This document shows positions 39,448 to 49,264 of a stretch of 64,000 bases of DNA, one piece after another. Each line of letters starts with the position of its first letter. Within the stretch, counting starts at the first letter, position 1. Origin of the DNA: Actinomycetota bacterium (GTDB lineage: Bacteria; Actinomycetota; Geothermincolia; Geothermincolales; RBG-13-55-18); assembly GCA_013178005.1 (NCBI GenBank), contig JABLXL010000001.1:81385-145384 (forward strand). Reading direction: 5' to 3'. Both the position numbers and the translations under genes were made by a program. The notes under the pieces are model-generated. The model was not told the DNA's origin, made no database searches, and saw only the letters and a list, made by a program, of their open reading frames with translations.

Positions 39448-40341
39448 TCATACCACGTCAGCGAAGTTCTTTTCGACGCGTTTGAAGAAAAAGGACCCCG
39501 TTATTAGCAGGCTAATCGTGACAGCTGCCGATGTGGCCAGGATCACCGGCTGCTCAATGGGTGTTTTTAAAAGGGCCCACCTGAAACCGATGATAACGCC
39601 GGCCATGGGATTGAGGCCGTAAAGGATGTTCCAGGCTCCTTTATCTGCGATGAGATTGGAGGAATACGCGACCGGCGAAGCGTATAGCAGTACCTGCAAC
39701 AGAAAGGGTATCAGGTAGCGGACATCTCTGAACATGACGTTCAACGCTCCGAGCCAGAGGCCCAAGCCTAAAGTGGCGCTGACCGCCAGGATGATAAAGA
39801 GAGGCAACGTGAGGATCGCCATGCTGGGAGTTTTGCCGTAATAGATCATCATGCCCACCAGGATGACAAAGGCGATGCAGAAATCCACCATCCCTGCGGC
39901 AACAGAGGCGATGGGGATGGACATCCTGGGGAAATAGACCTTCTTGATCATGTTCCCTTCCATGACCATGCTGTTGGAAGCGAGGGTGACCCCGTTGGCG
40001 AAAAAAGTCCATATGGTCAACGCCGAATAGGCGAAAAGCGGGTAGGGGATGTCGTCGCTGGGGGCTTTGAGCAGCCTGCCGAAGATGATGGTGAATATGA
40101 CCATCACCATAAGTGGCTGGAGAATGGCCCAGAGTGCGCCAAGGACGGTCTGTTTGTAGCGGACCTTGATGTCGCGCCAGGTGAGGAAATATATCACCTC
40201 CCGGTATTCCCAGAGTTCGCGCAGCTCCAATGAAACCCAGCCGCTGGTCGGCCGGTAATATTTTATCGTCTCCTTCCTTTCGCTCGACTTTCTTCGCGCT
40301 TCCGATCCTTTGTTTTTATGGCGAGAAGGCATGCTGGTCAC
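39448..40341 (-). CDS. wzm: Polysaccharide ABC transporter permease (ABC-2 family)
   Basis: ELWEYREVIYFLTWRDIKVRYKQTVLGALWAILQPLMVMVIFTIIFGRL; adjacent to wzt. Confidence 0.93.
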   Translation of the reverse strand: MTSMPSRHKNKGSEARRKSSERKETIKYYRPTSGWVSLELRELWEYREVIYFLTWRDIKVRYKQTVLGALWAILQPLMVMVIFTIIFGRLLKAPSDDIPYPLFAYSALTIWTFFANGVTLASNSMVMEGNMIKKVYFPRMSIPIASVAAGMVDFCIAFVILVGMMIYYGKTPSMAILTLPLFIILAVSATLGLGLWLGALNVMFRDVRYLIPFLLQVLLYASPVAYSSNLIADKGAWNILYGLNPMAGVIIGFRWALLKTPIEQPVILATSAAVTISLLITGSFFFKRVEKNFADVV

Positions 40342-40402
40342 GTTTATTTGCCCCCAAGTGTTCTAGGCGCTTCGGAGATTCTGTTGTATAGGGAACCGTA
40401 TC

Positions 40403-41068
40403 TCATTTTGTCCTGCGTTCCTTTTCCCGCGCGGGAACCCCTACGACCGTTACGCCAGCCGGCACATCCCTGTTTACGACCGCTCCCGCGCCCACGATCG
40501 CGTGATCGCCGATGGATATCTCCTCTATGGTAACGGCTCCGGCCCCCATAAAAACGCCTTTTCCAATGCGGTTCCTGCCCGATATATGGCATCCCGGAGA
40601 AAGGGTGACGCAATCCTCGATCACCGTGTCATGGCCAACGGTGCAGTCGAGGTTGATTATCACATGGCGGCCTATGGTGATATCAACGGTAAGCGTGCAC
40701 TCCCAACATATTATCGATCCCTCGCCTATCGTGACGCTTTGACGATCATAGGCGGTTTCCGGATGTATAAGGGTCGCGAACCTGCATCCCAATTCCTCGG
40801 CCTCGGAGATGGCTCTTTGGCGTATCCGCGGGTTGCCTATGGCAACCACCGCGTAGAGATCGGGCAAATACGGAGTTAGTTCATGTGGTTTCACTAAGGG
40901 CGCCCCCCGTATTTCTCCACGCGTTCCCTCATCTTCGTGCACCAAGAATCCGACGATTTCAAAACGCTCCTCTCCGCGCTGGTTGATGAGCTCCACTAAC
41001 CAGGCAACTTCCCTGGCGAAACCGCCGCCCCCCAAGATTACCAGGGGCTTCCCTTTGCTCGTGTCCAA
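40403..41068 (-). CDS. NeuD/PglD-like sugar O/N-acyltransferase (left-handed beta-helix)
   Basis: PLVILGGGGFAREVAWLVELIN...ATLIHPETAYDRQSVTIGEGSIICWECTLTVDITIGRHVIINLDCTVGHDTVIEDCVTLSPGCHISG...VGAGAVVNRDVPAGVTVVGVPA. Confidence 0.9.
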   Translation of the reverse strand: MDTSKGKPLVILGGGGFAREVAWLVELINQRGEERFEIVGFLVHEDEGTRGEIRGAPLVKPHELTPYLPDLYAVVAIGNPRIRQRAISEAEELGCRFATLIHPETAYDRQSVTIGEGSIICWECTLTVDITIGRHVIINLDCTVGHDTVIEDCVTLSPGCHISGRNRIGKGVFMGAGAVTIEEISIGDHAIVGAGAVVNRDVPAGVTVVGVPAREKERRTK

Positions 41069-41302
41069 GGCTCCTACCCCCTTGTGAAAATATCGCCGTG
41101 ATGCTCATCGCTAAAGAATAAGTATTGCCTGGGACGATTATATCGCCGCCAAGGCCAGACTTATAATTAAACTCAACCATTGAAAGGGCTTCGACCCGCA
41201 CCTCCTTTTTTCGTCCAAGGCGACTGAATGATTCCACAGCGGTTAACGGTTTTCCGCCGTCCTTGCATAATGCTCCATAAAGATAAGGTTTACGCCAAAC
41301 CT

Positions 41303-42486
41303 CTATGATCTTAACCTCCCTGAAAGACATGCGTTGAAGACACCGACCACATCCCTTCCCCATGCCTTCCAGTTCAATCGCTCCTCGTAACGCTCCCTGC
41401 ATGCAATCCTCAAGAGGTCATATTTCGCGCGGTTTGAATAAACAGATTGTATAAGCCTGGCATACTCCGCTCCTCCTGCTTCAAGCGGGAGGAGGAGCCA
41501 TTAACCCCTTCCTGAACCAGATCCGGAATGCCTCCGGTCCTGGCGGCGATGACCGGCAGCCCAAAAGCGGCCGCCTCGCTTATGGTGAAGCCCGCGGTTT
41601 CCGCCCTGCTGGGCATGATGAGGAAATGAGCCTGGCTGTACAGTTCGAAAAGCCTCGCGCGTTGCTCCTCGTCGTTTTTGTCAAGGGAAGGTATTATGGA
41701 CAGGTCTGGATGATCGTAGGCGACTGGAGGCACGCATCCGCAGATGGTGAGTCGCGCCGGCACGTTCATCCTTTTCAGTTCGAAAAATGTGCCTATTGCG
41801 ATATCGCCGCCCTTCCTTGCCCACTTTCTCCCTATGAAGAGCAGGTTGCAACATTGCATATCTTTCGGTTTCAAGGCCTGCCCGCGACTGGGAAGCGCGT
41901 CAAGATTCGGGCCGAAAGGTATGATGTTGATGGATGCGGCATCCGCCCCGTAATCCTCCGCCGCTGACCTCGACGCCCATTCGGTTGGGTAGATAAGCGC
42001 GGCCGCCTTTCTTATCGCCATCGACTCTATCGCGTCGCTACGCTTGGCTGAGATCTTAAGAAGATCGGTAAAGAAGGGGTAGTAATCCTTCATGAGGGCG
42101 AATGTTGCGTCGCTCCCATATACGATCGGTAAACCGATATCCAGGAACGCAATTTCAGCTGAAGCTTCCTGCGCAAACACGATGTCGAAACTCCCGCTCA
42201 AGATCTTCTCACGAAAGATGCGTGCATATGCCTTGCTCAAGCGGTATGTATGAAGAAAATCATAGTTCTTTCCAAGCAAGGCACGGGTAAAGGCGCAGGC
42301 ATGCTTACCCAGGGTCAAGTAAAACGGTTGCACGGGGCCAAGGCTGGCTACCTTGCAGCCGCTCTCGCGTAGGGCTTTCAGCATGTAGAAGTAAACGCCG
42401 GACGAGAAAAGCCTATCCTCGGCGTCTCCGGCGCAGATAAAAGCAACGTTCACTTCATCGTTTGAAATGCCGTTCGGCTTCTTCAA
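41303..42486 (-). CDS. Glycosyltransferase family 4 with apparent frameshift near 41498 (track ORF stops at 41410)
   Basis: SQAHFLIMPSRAETAGFTISEAAAFGLPVIAARTGGIPDLVQEGVNG, then in the shifted frame LLLPLEAGGAEYARLIQSVYSNRAKYDLLRIACRERYEERLNWKAWGRDVVGVFNACLSGRLRS*, a typical GT4 C-terminus. Confidence 0.8.
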
Positions 42487-42635
42487 CGCCTTATCCTCGT
42501 ATCGGTTCTTGCCATGGCCAGCAGCCCCATATTATAGCGCAAGCGAGATCGCCGACCACCAATCCCGGTTGCCCGGGTATTTCTCCTCGGCTCGATCTTT
42601 CCAATCTCCTCCCGTGTTTGCCATAGGGTGTCAAA

Positions 42636-44590
42636 CAGGAGTTTCCGAGTCAACCACCTTTCTCCTCCGTAAATCCCCAGCATAAAAGCCATTTCCAAGC
42701 GCCTGAAAACATAAGACCCCACAGGTAGCGATTATCAACCGGGATAAAAGCCCAGGTAGCAATTGAATGGGGCACATATTGTGCTTGACATGTAAATATA
42801 TTGTGTACATGGCTCACTTCCACATAAAGAAGAAGAGAGGAAGACCCTACCTCTACGTGCGGGAGATCGCCAGGGTAGACGGGAAACCCAAGGTGGTCTC
42901 CCAGGTGTATGTGGGCTCGCCCGAGAAGGTGGCCGCCCTGGCCAAGGGAGAGCTTACGGAAGAGATAAAGCTCCGGGTGGAGGAGTTCGGGGCGCTCTTT
43001 GTGGCCAACCTCATGGATGAGGACGTGGACCTGGCGGGGATAGTGAATGCCGTGGTGGGAAGGGGGGGCAGGGAGGAAGGCCTAAGCGTGGGCGAGTACT
43101 TCCTCTACGCCGTCTTGAACCGCATGGTGGAGGCGAAAAGCAAGCGCGCCCTTGCGGAGTGGTACGAAAAGACGGCGGTGCAGCAGATAAGGCCCACAGA
43201 TGTATCCAGGCTCTCAAGCCAGCGCTACTGGGAGAGGTGGGAGCGGGTGAGCGAGGAGGACCTGGCGGAGATCAGCCGGCGCTTCTTCCAAAGGATCGCC
43301 GAGCTGGAAAGACCTCGGGCCGACTGCCTGCTCCTGGACACCACCAACTACTACACCTACATGGCCACCCATACCCCCTCAGATCTGGCTAGAAGGGGCC
43401 ACAACAAGGAGGGGAAGCATCACTTAAGGCAGGTGGGCCTGGGGCTTCTTGCGGAGCGGGAGTCAGGCCTCCCCTTGTGGTGGTGCGCCTACCCCGGGAA
43501 CCTGCACGACTCCCGCCTGTTTTCCCAGGTGCTAGAGGAGTTCGCCCGCGTTCTCGAGGGGCTTGCGGGCACCAAGGAGAGGCTCACCGTGGTCATGGAC
43601 AAGGGCATGAACGCAGACGCCAACTACGCGGTGATCGACGAACACAGAAGGATACACTTCGTAACCACCTACTCCCTCGCCTACGCCCCGGAGCTCGCCC
43701 GCATCCCCCTCTCGCGCTACGCGCCAGCGGCCACGGGCAGGAACCGGAGGCTTTGCGGAGAGGGGAGGGAGGAAGAGAGGCTTTCCGCCTACCGCACCAC
43801 CGGGACCTTCTGGGGCAAGGAGCGGGCGGTGGTGCTGACCTACAACCCGCGAACCGCCAGGAAGCAGGAACACGTCTTTTCAGAGAAGCTAGCCCAGATG
43901 AGGGAGGAGCTCCTTTCCATGCGCGCCCTGGTGCGCGAGGGCGCTCCCCACTGGCGAGACGAGAGGAAGGTGCTCGAGAGGTACGCCAGGCTCTGCGAGA
44001 GGCTGCACCTGCCGACCCATCTCTACGAGGTCTCCTTGGAGAAAACCCCCGAGGGCCTTGCCATGGAGTTCAGGAAGAACCAGCATGCAACCGAGAGGAG
44101 GCAGGCCCTCTTCGGCAAGAACATGATCGTAACCGACAACACTGACTGGACCACGGAGGAGATCATAGAGGCCTCGCTCGCAAGGTGGGAGGTGGAGGAC
44201 GCCTTCCGCCTCTCCAAGGACTGCGACCTGGTGGGGGTGCAGCCCATCAGGCACTTCACGGATTCCAAGATACGCTGCCACCTTTTCTGCTGCGTGGCCG
44301 CCCTCGCCTACCTGCGCAGGCTGGAGAAGAAGCTGGCAGAAGCCGGGGTGAAGCGCACGGCCAAAGACGTCATGGAGGACATGCGCCATCTCCATTCCGT
44401 GCTCTCCATCGCCGACAAGGGGAGAACGCCGGTGCGCAAGCTGGAGATGCCCACGAAGACCCAGGCCGAAGTCCTAAGGGCCCTGGGGTACCAGGTGAAC
44501 AAGCGTGGGGTCTTACAGTCTCTTGCCCGCTGATACCCATCCTATGCAGGCATTTTGTAGAGAGCAGCCCGGCTATCTCGGAAACTCCTG
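42636..44590 (+). mobile_element. Complete IS1634-like (IS4 superfamily) insertion sequence with TIRs and 5-bp TSD
   Basis: Left end CAGGAGTTTCCGAG (42636-42649), right end CTCGGAAACTCCTG (44577-44590), exact inverted repeats; flanked by TCAAA (42631-42635 and 44591-44595). Confidence 0.9.
42809..44533 (+). CDS. IS1634-family transposase
   Basis: MAHFHIKKKRGRPYLYVREIARVDGKPKVVSQVYVGS...LLLDTTNYYTYMATH...ERLTVVMDKGMNADANY...WEVEDAFRLSKDCDLVGVQPIRHFTDSKIRCHLFCCVAALAYLR. Start ATG 42809 preferred over 42767. Confidence 0.93.
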   Translation: MAHFHIKKKRGRPYLYVREIARVDGKPKVVSQVYVGSPEKVAALAKGELTEEIKLRVEEFGALFVANLMDEDVDLAGIVNAVVGRGGREEGLSVGEYFLYAVLNRMVEAKSKRALAEWYEKTAVQQIRPTDVSRLSSQRYWERWERVSEEDLAEISRRFFQRIAELERPRADCLLLDTTNYYTYMATHTPSDLARRGHNKEGKHHLRQVGLGLLAERESGLPLWWCAYPGNLHDSRLFSQVLEEFARVLEGLAGTKERLTVVMDKGMNADANYAVIDEHRRIHFVTTYSLAYAPELARIPLSRYAPAATGRNRRLCGEGREEERLSAYRTTGTFWGKERAVVLTYNPRTARKQEHVFSEKLAQMREELLSMRALVREGAPHWRDERKVLERYARLCERLHLPTHLYEVSLEKTPEGLAMEFRKNQHATERRQALFGKNMIVTDNTDWTTEEIIEASLARWEVEDAFRLSKDCDLVGVQPIRHFTDSKIRCHLFCCVAALAYLRRLEKKLAEAGVKRTAKDVMEDMRHLHSVLSIADKGRTPVRKLEMPTKTQAEVLRALGYQVNKRGVLQSLAR

Positions 44591-44651
44591 TCAAAGAAAG
44601 CGCTTTACCCCATGGGCATGTGCGGATCGAGGCGAAAAGGCATGTTGGTGG

Positions 44652-45743
44652 TTACCCTACCAGGTCGCGATATAGCTCAACATGCAGCAACGCCGACTTT
44701 TCCCAACTGAATTCGGCCGCTCTCTTTAACCCTTTTTCTATCATCGCGCTCCTGAAAGCTTCGTTTTCGATCAGAATCGCTGTTTTCTCCAAGAGTTCTT
44801 CTTCGTCATGGGGATCGCAATGCAAAGCCGCCCCCCCGCAGAGTTCCCTTGCCTGTGGTATTCCCGAAGCGACCACGGGGCATCCGCATGCCATGGCCTC
44901 GATCACGTGCATGCCGCTGCCTCCTTCGTAGAAGCTGGGCGCGACCAGGGCTGCCGCTCCGGAGTATATTGCCGGCAACTCGGCCTCCGGCACATAGCCA
45001 CAGAATATGACTCGATCCCTCAAGCCCAATCGTTCCAGCTCGCGCATGGAGGCCTCCCTGGAGTTTTTAGTCCCGGGGTGGCCCACTTTCATAAGGAAAA
45101 GGTCTTTGTGTTTCGCGGAGAGGCGTTTGAGCAGCCTGAGAACGGCGGGAAAATTCTTGCGCGGGATCTCCGATCCCACGTATAGCAAATACCTTGCCCC
45201 TGTTATCATACCATATTTTTCTAGGAGTTTCTTGTCGCATGCGGTGGGTCGGTACAAGCTGTGGTCAACGCCGCAATAGGCCACTCGTATTCTTTCGGAA
45301 GGATAACCGAGCTTTTTTGAAATCTGGGCTTTCATGTATTCTGAAACCGATATAATTCTGTCGGCCTTGATTATCCCGGGGACGTTGAGCGCCCGAAAGG
45401 GATAGGTTCTGAAGTCATAAAGTGGCCTCGTCAAAGGGAAAATATCGTGGACGGTCACGATCTTGGGGGAAGCTTTAGGCAGTAAGGGCACAAGATGCGC
45501 GTTAGCGTGGTCTTGAATATGGAAAAGATCCGCTCTAAGCCCGAGCGCATGAGCGGAATATAAAACATAACGGTTGCATATCCCCTTTAAGAAGGGGACG
45601 GAAATGCCGTTCAACTCGTCGATATCGATCTGTATGTTTTCGTTTGCAAGGAGACCCATGATGGCGGTAAACAAGCTTTCGACCCACTTGGCCATGCTCG
45701 TTCCGCGCAACTTCTCAACACCGTGAATCCACGTGACCCTCAA
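44652..45743 (-). CDS. Glycosyltransferase family 4
   Basis: IVTVHDIFPLTRPLYDFRTYPFRALN...LLYVGSEIPRKNFPAVLRLL...APSFYEGGSGMHVIEAMACGCPVVASGIPQARELCGGAA. Confidence 0.92.
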   Translation of the reverse strand: MRVTWIHGVEKLRGTSMAKWVESLFTAIMGLLANENIQIDIDELNGISVPFLKGICNRYVLYSAHALGLRADLFHIQDHANAHLVPLLPKASPKIVTVHDIFPLTRPLYDFRTYPFRALNVPGIIKADRIISVSEYMKAQISKKLGYPSERIRVAYCGVDHSLYRPTACDKKLLEKYGMITGARYLLYVGSEIPRKNFPAVLRLLKRLSAKHKDLFLMKVGHPGTKNSREASMRELERLGLRDRVIFCGYVPEAELPAIYSGAAALVAPSFYEGGSGMHVIEAMACGCPVVASGIPQARELCGGAALHCDPHDEEELLEKTAILIENEAFRSAMIEKGLKRAAEFSWEKSALLHVELYRDLVG

Positions 45744-47551
45744 CCTGTCTCTCCTTCCGGTTCGACCTCGGATGAAGCGGAAAGCTCAAGGCGGATGATG
45801 ATCACTCTGTACTCATCGAGGATTTTCTTCCTGGGGATCTCGATATTCGAAAGGGCTAAACGGTAGTCCATCGATACCCAGGTGTCCACATTTCCGGCGC
45901 GTTGGAATTCGCACGTAGGCTTGAGGTAGCAGACTGGAACCAGGATTTCTTTAACGATCTCCAGGTTATCGATGTTTACGCTTTCATCGAAAATATTCTG
46001 ACCTCCTCGAAACGCTTTTCGCCAGTTTTCCGCGTTGGTTATGAGGTACGCGGTCCTGTGTTCCCCGACCAAGCTCAGGGAAACCGGTTTCCACGGCGTC
46101 ACCTGTCCGGCGTCCCTGTCGTATACGAAAAATAGAGGTCCTGATAGAGTGAAATCCCCTAAGGTATACCTGTCCACCAGTATTTTGCTGTCACTTGGTA
46201 TGGTCGCGACGATCTCGTCCATGTGGCGGATGACGTTTCTGTGATCCTGGTGAAAGATCACGGGAGCGGATATGAAAAGGGTCAACGAAAGATAGATGGC
46301 GGAGATGGCGATACCGGCGATCTTACCCAACCTGAAGGCGATGAACGAAAAGGAGATAAACGCCAGGGGTAAAAGCACCGCGACAAATCTTCTTAAGAAC
46401 CAAGGAAAGTCGAAGGATATATTCGGGTTGAAATAAAAATAAGCGAAAGGCATGGCAACCAACACAAGGAATATTCCAAAGGGCCTGGTTTCTCTGAAGG
46501 CCACAAGATAAATGAGAAATGGGATGATAAGAAGCAAGGCCGGAAAGAACCCGAATCTTATCATGGCTGCGGTGGTGTAAGCCGGTTTGTTCTCGTAAAG
46601 AGTTGGCACGTCAACGTGTTTGGCTGCGGACAAGGCTTGCTGCGCCGTGGAGCCACTCCCCGCGGTCTTGGGGGCGAGGAACTGGTCGCCGTACTTGGTC
46701 TTCATGAGTTCATACCCTCCCCATAGGCTGGCGAGCAAGAGGGCAGACAGCAGCAGGAAAGCGAGCAAGGGGTAGACCTGGCCTCCCAAGGCGTGGCGCA
46801 AGAAAATGTATATCGCGCCTATTATCCCCAAAGCAAGCACCAGCAGCCCTTCAGGCCTGATGAAGGCGGGCAGGGGTATAGACACCATGTAAAGGGAGAA
46901 ATCGACACGGAACGATCTTGTGAGCTTAAGACATTTAAAGAAGAGATATATCGGGATCCAGACGGTGGAGAAGAAAAAGATCTCGTTGTTGGTGCGGCGA
47001 GCGTACCAGAGAAAAGGATAAGAAAGGGAGATAAGAGCGATGGCAAACAGCCCCGCCCACCGGCTCCGGGAGAGATCGCTCACCATCGCGAAAACGCACG
47101 CGAGAGCGATCGCGAAAGGGATTACATTGCAGAGCTTCATCCCGGAATAGCCAAACAAACCATACAGTTCAGCGTTCCATGCCGTATTCAAGAAAAGTCT
47201 CGTGTCGTAACCGTGAAACCTCGGGAACGGCAGATTGCCATGATGCGCGAGGTAGACCGCATCGTTGGCATAGATGCCCTCATCGCGATAGCCGGACAAG
47301 GAATCGTGAAAGAGGAAATAATTGAGGAACGAGACGGCGATGATGAGGATAATCGCTATGTATAAAGGCAATTTCCCCCCGCCTGCGCCAAAACAAGAGG
47401 GCATGCGGATGACGGGCAAGAGGAAGCGCAGGGCTATCGCCATAACGACAAGAGCTAACAAGAAATTGAGCCATGGATGGAATAAGCCAAGCAGCGCTGA
47501 AATCCATGAAATCCAGGACAAAGCAACGAATGAAGATATTACAAGCGCCAT
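45740..47551 (-). CDS. GT-C-like integral membrane protein (possible GT39 family)
   Basis: 603 aa, many TM helices; SGYRDEGIYANDAVYLAHHGNLPFPRFHGYDTRLFLNTAWNAELYG resembles the GT-C catalytic loop region. Confidence 0.7.
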   Translation of the reverse strand: MALVISSFVALSWISWISALLGLFHPWLNFLLALVVMAIALRFLLPVIRMPSCFGAGGGKLPLYIAIILIIAVSFLNYFLFHDSLSGYRDEGIYANDAVYLAHHGNLPFPRFHGYDTRLFLNTAWNAELYGLFGYSGMKLCNVIPFAIALACVFAMVSDLSRSRWAGLFAIALISLSYPFLWYARRTNNEIFFFSTVWIPIYLFFKCLKLTRSFRVDFSLYMVSIPLPAFIRPEGLLVLALGIIGAIYIFLRHALGGQVYPLLAFLLLSALLLASLWGGYELMKTKYGDQFLAPKTAGSGSTAQQALSAAKHVDVPTLYENKPAYTTAAMIRFGFFPALLLIIPFLIYLVAFRETRPFGIFLVLVAMPFAYFYFNPNISFDFPWFLRRFVAVLLPLAFISFSFIAFRLGKIAGIAISAIYLSLTLFISAPVIFHQDHRNVIRHMDEIVATIPSDSKILVDRYTLGDFTLSGPLFFVYDRDAGQVTPWKPVSLSLVGEHRTAYLITNAENWRKAFRGGQNIFDESVNIDNLEIVKEILVPVCYLKPTCEFQRAGNVDTWVSMDYRLALSNIEIPRKKILDEYRVIIIRLELSASSEVEPEGETG

Positions 47552-47583
47552 TATCGCCGCCTTTTATCCCCTCAGATCCGATT

Positions 47584-49077
47584 TTACTCGACCATGAAAA
47601 GCCTCAAGTGGGTGAGGTACACCTCCCCCTCGCCTGTTTTCTCAAGGATGATTTTTATCTTTCCTCCCGGAAAGGAAATGCCCTCGAGCGGCAAGGAACG
47701 CGTAAACTTTTTCACGGAGCCTTCCGTTGATGGAGGCCGGTAGAAACGCGTCAGGGCCAATGGTGTATCTATGGTTTGCATGCCGATGATCGGCTTAAAA
47801 CGAGGGTAGGAAGGGTTAAAAACGGCATCCCTTGAAAAGGAGAAGCCCCCTCCAAGGTACTGGAGGATGATGCTGCCGGGGTTTCCGAGTCGCAGCTCTT
47901 TCTCCCCGCCCTCAAGCGTGACGGACCCTGATTGAAAAGGGGCTCCTGGGCCCGCGGCTTTGAGTGTGAGCAGATCGGTGGCTCCTAGGGAGATGGTCCT
48001 TCGAACAATGGGGTGCCATGTTCTCGCTGTGAGTATCCCCGGCGGCGAATCCAGGTATATGGTCATCGCCTCTATGGCGGGAATGATCTGTTCCGGCCCC
48101 GTTTCCCGTGGATCGAAGAGGAACACATTGTCCTTGATCACGGCCTTTGGGGCGTCCGTTATTATCGACGAGATTATGAAGTCATCTCCTCCTAGGCGAG
48201 GCTCGATCGTAAGGGTATAGGAGCCTTTTTCGAGGTTATCAAGATCCGTTGAAACCCCTATCTCCTCTGCGGAGATAATGGCGTCTTCATACACATTTCC
48301 GTCATCCGGGATAATGCCCGAATAGATCGTTGACCCGCCCTTTTTCAACGTCACGTTTACGTCATCGCTTCCAGTGGTCCTGTTGAGGTCTCGTTTCATG
48401 ATTTCCATGTGAAGGGATCCCGTGTTCACTATCAGCTCCAGCTCATGCTCGCCTCTGATGGGCATTCCGAGCAGCTCCCTCACCTGGCACCTCTTTCCCT
48501 GAAGAAAAAGGGAGTAGGCATCCCCTGGACTTATTCCCGCCAACGCGATGTCCTCGCTCTCTGCGGCTGTCGAGCTGAAGAGTTGCTCCGTGCCTGAGAA
48601 CCGTTGCTCTCTTTGGTACAAGGAAAAGTCCCCTTCGTCAGTTATCAGCCAGTTCCCGTCTTGAAGGGGTGCGATGTCAAGAGGAATGGAATAAGCGGCT
48701 TTGTCATAGAGCCCGCCAAGGTGCATCCATAGTTGTTGAGGGTCGCCTAAATACTCGGCCGTCACCTCGATTCTCGCCGGGTCAACGCCCTGTGCGTCCA
48801 CAATGAGCTCCGTGTAGCGCCGCTCCAACGGCAGGCCGGTGAATATCATGCCCCGGTTTCCCTCCAATTGAGCGACGTCAAAGGCCTCCACCGGCGTCAT
48901 GTTCTCGCCCGGCACGTCGTATTGCTTGCCGAGGTTCAGCTCATATTGCACAACCATGTCCTGTCTATCCAGCAGTATCCCAAGCGGGATATAGCCAAGA
49001 ACAAGAAGCACGATCACCAAGGTCATAAATATGATGGTCGATCGGCTATATTCCCGGTTCTTTCTTGCGTTATTCAT
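47584..49077 (-). CDS. Membrane-anchored extracytoplasmic protein of unknown function
   Basis: MNNARKNREYSRSTIIFMTLVIVLLVLGYIPLGILL single N-terminal TM followed by ~470 aa soluble, beta-rich-looking sequence. ATG 49077 preferred over track start 49164. Confidence 0.7.
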   Translation of the reverse strand: MNNARKNREYSRSTIIFMTLVIVLLVLGYIPLGILLDRQDMVVQYELNLGKQYDVPGENMTPVEAFDVAQLEGNRGMIFTGLPLERRYTELIVDAQGVDPARIEVTAEYLGDPQQLWMHLGGLYDKAAYSIPLDIAPLQDGNWLITDEGDFSLYQREQRFSGTEQLFSSTAAESEDIALAGISPGDAYSLFLQGKRCQVRELLGMPIRGEHELELIVNTGSLHMEIMKRDLNRTTGSDDVNVTLKKGGSTIYSGIIPDDGNVYEDAIISAEEIGVSTDLDNLEKGSYTLTIEPRLGGDDFIISSIITDAPKAVIKDNVFLFDPRETGPEQIIPAIEAMTIYLDSPPGILTARTWHPIVRRTISLGATDLLTLKAAGPGAPFQSGSVTLEGGEKELRLGNPGSIILQYLGGGFSFSRDAVFNPSYPRFKPIIGMQTIDTPLALTRFYRPPSTEGSVKKFTRSLPLEGISFPGGKIKIILEKTGEGEVYLTHLRLFMVE

Positions 49078-49264
49078 GATTAGTGCCCATAAATATAGCT
49101 CGTTGTACGGGTTGCCCGGTACGTCATTCGTTATATAGGTTACGGCAAATCGCCCGCAAGTCAAACCAAGCCAATTGGATATCTTGGATTTCTTGAAATT
49201 GGGTTTTACGCGGGCTCGGATAGGTTTGGTATAGAAGTCCCCCCTTTTTCGCTACTGGCCGACA

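Noticed and set aside
40959-41402. 147-aa minus ORF MQGALRGAIELEG...
   Set aside because: Its 5' part overlaps, out of frame, the restored C-terminus of the frameshifted GT4; the rest has no recognizable domain.
42483-42722. 79-aa minus ORF interrupted by the IS
   Set aside because: Rejoining across the IS gives an in-frame TAA just upstream and no start codon, so no evidence that a functional gene was disrupted.
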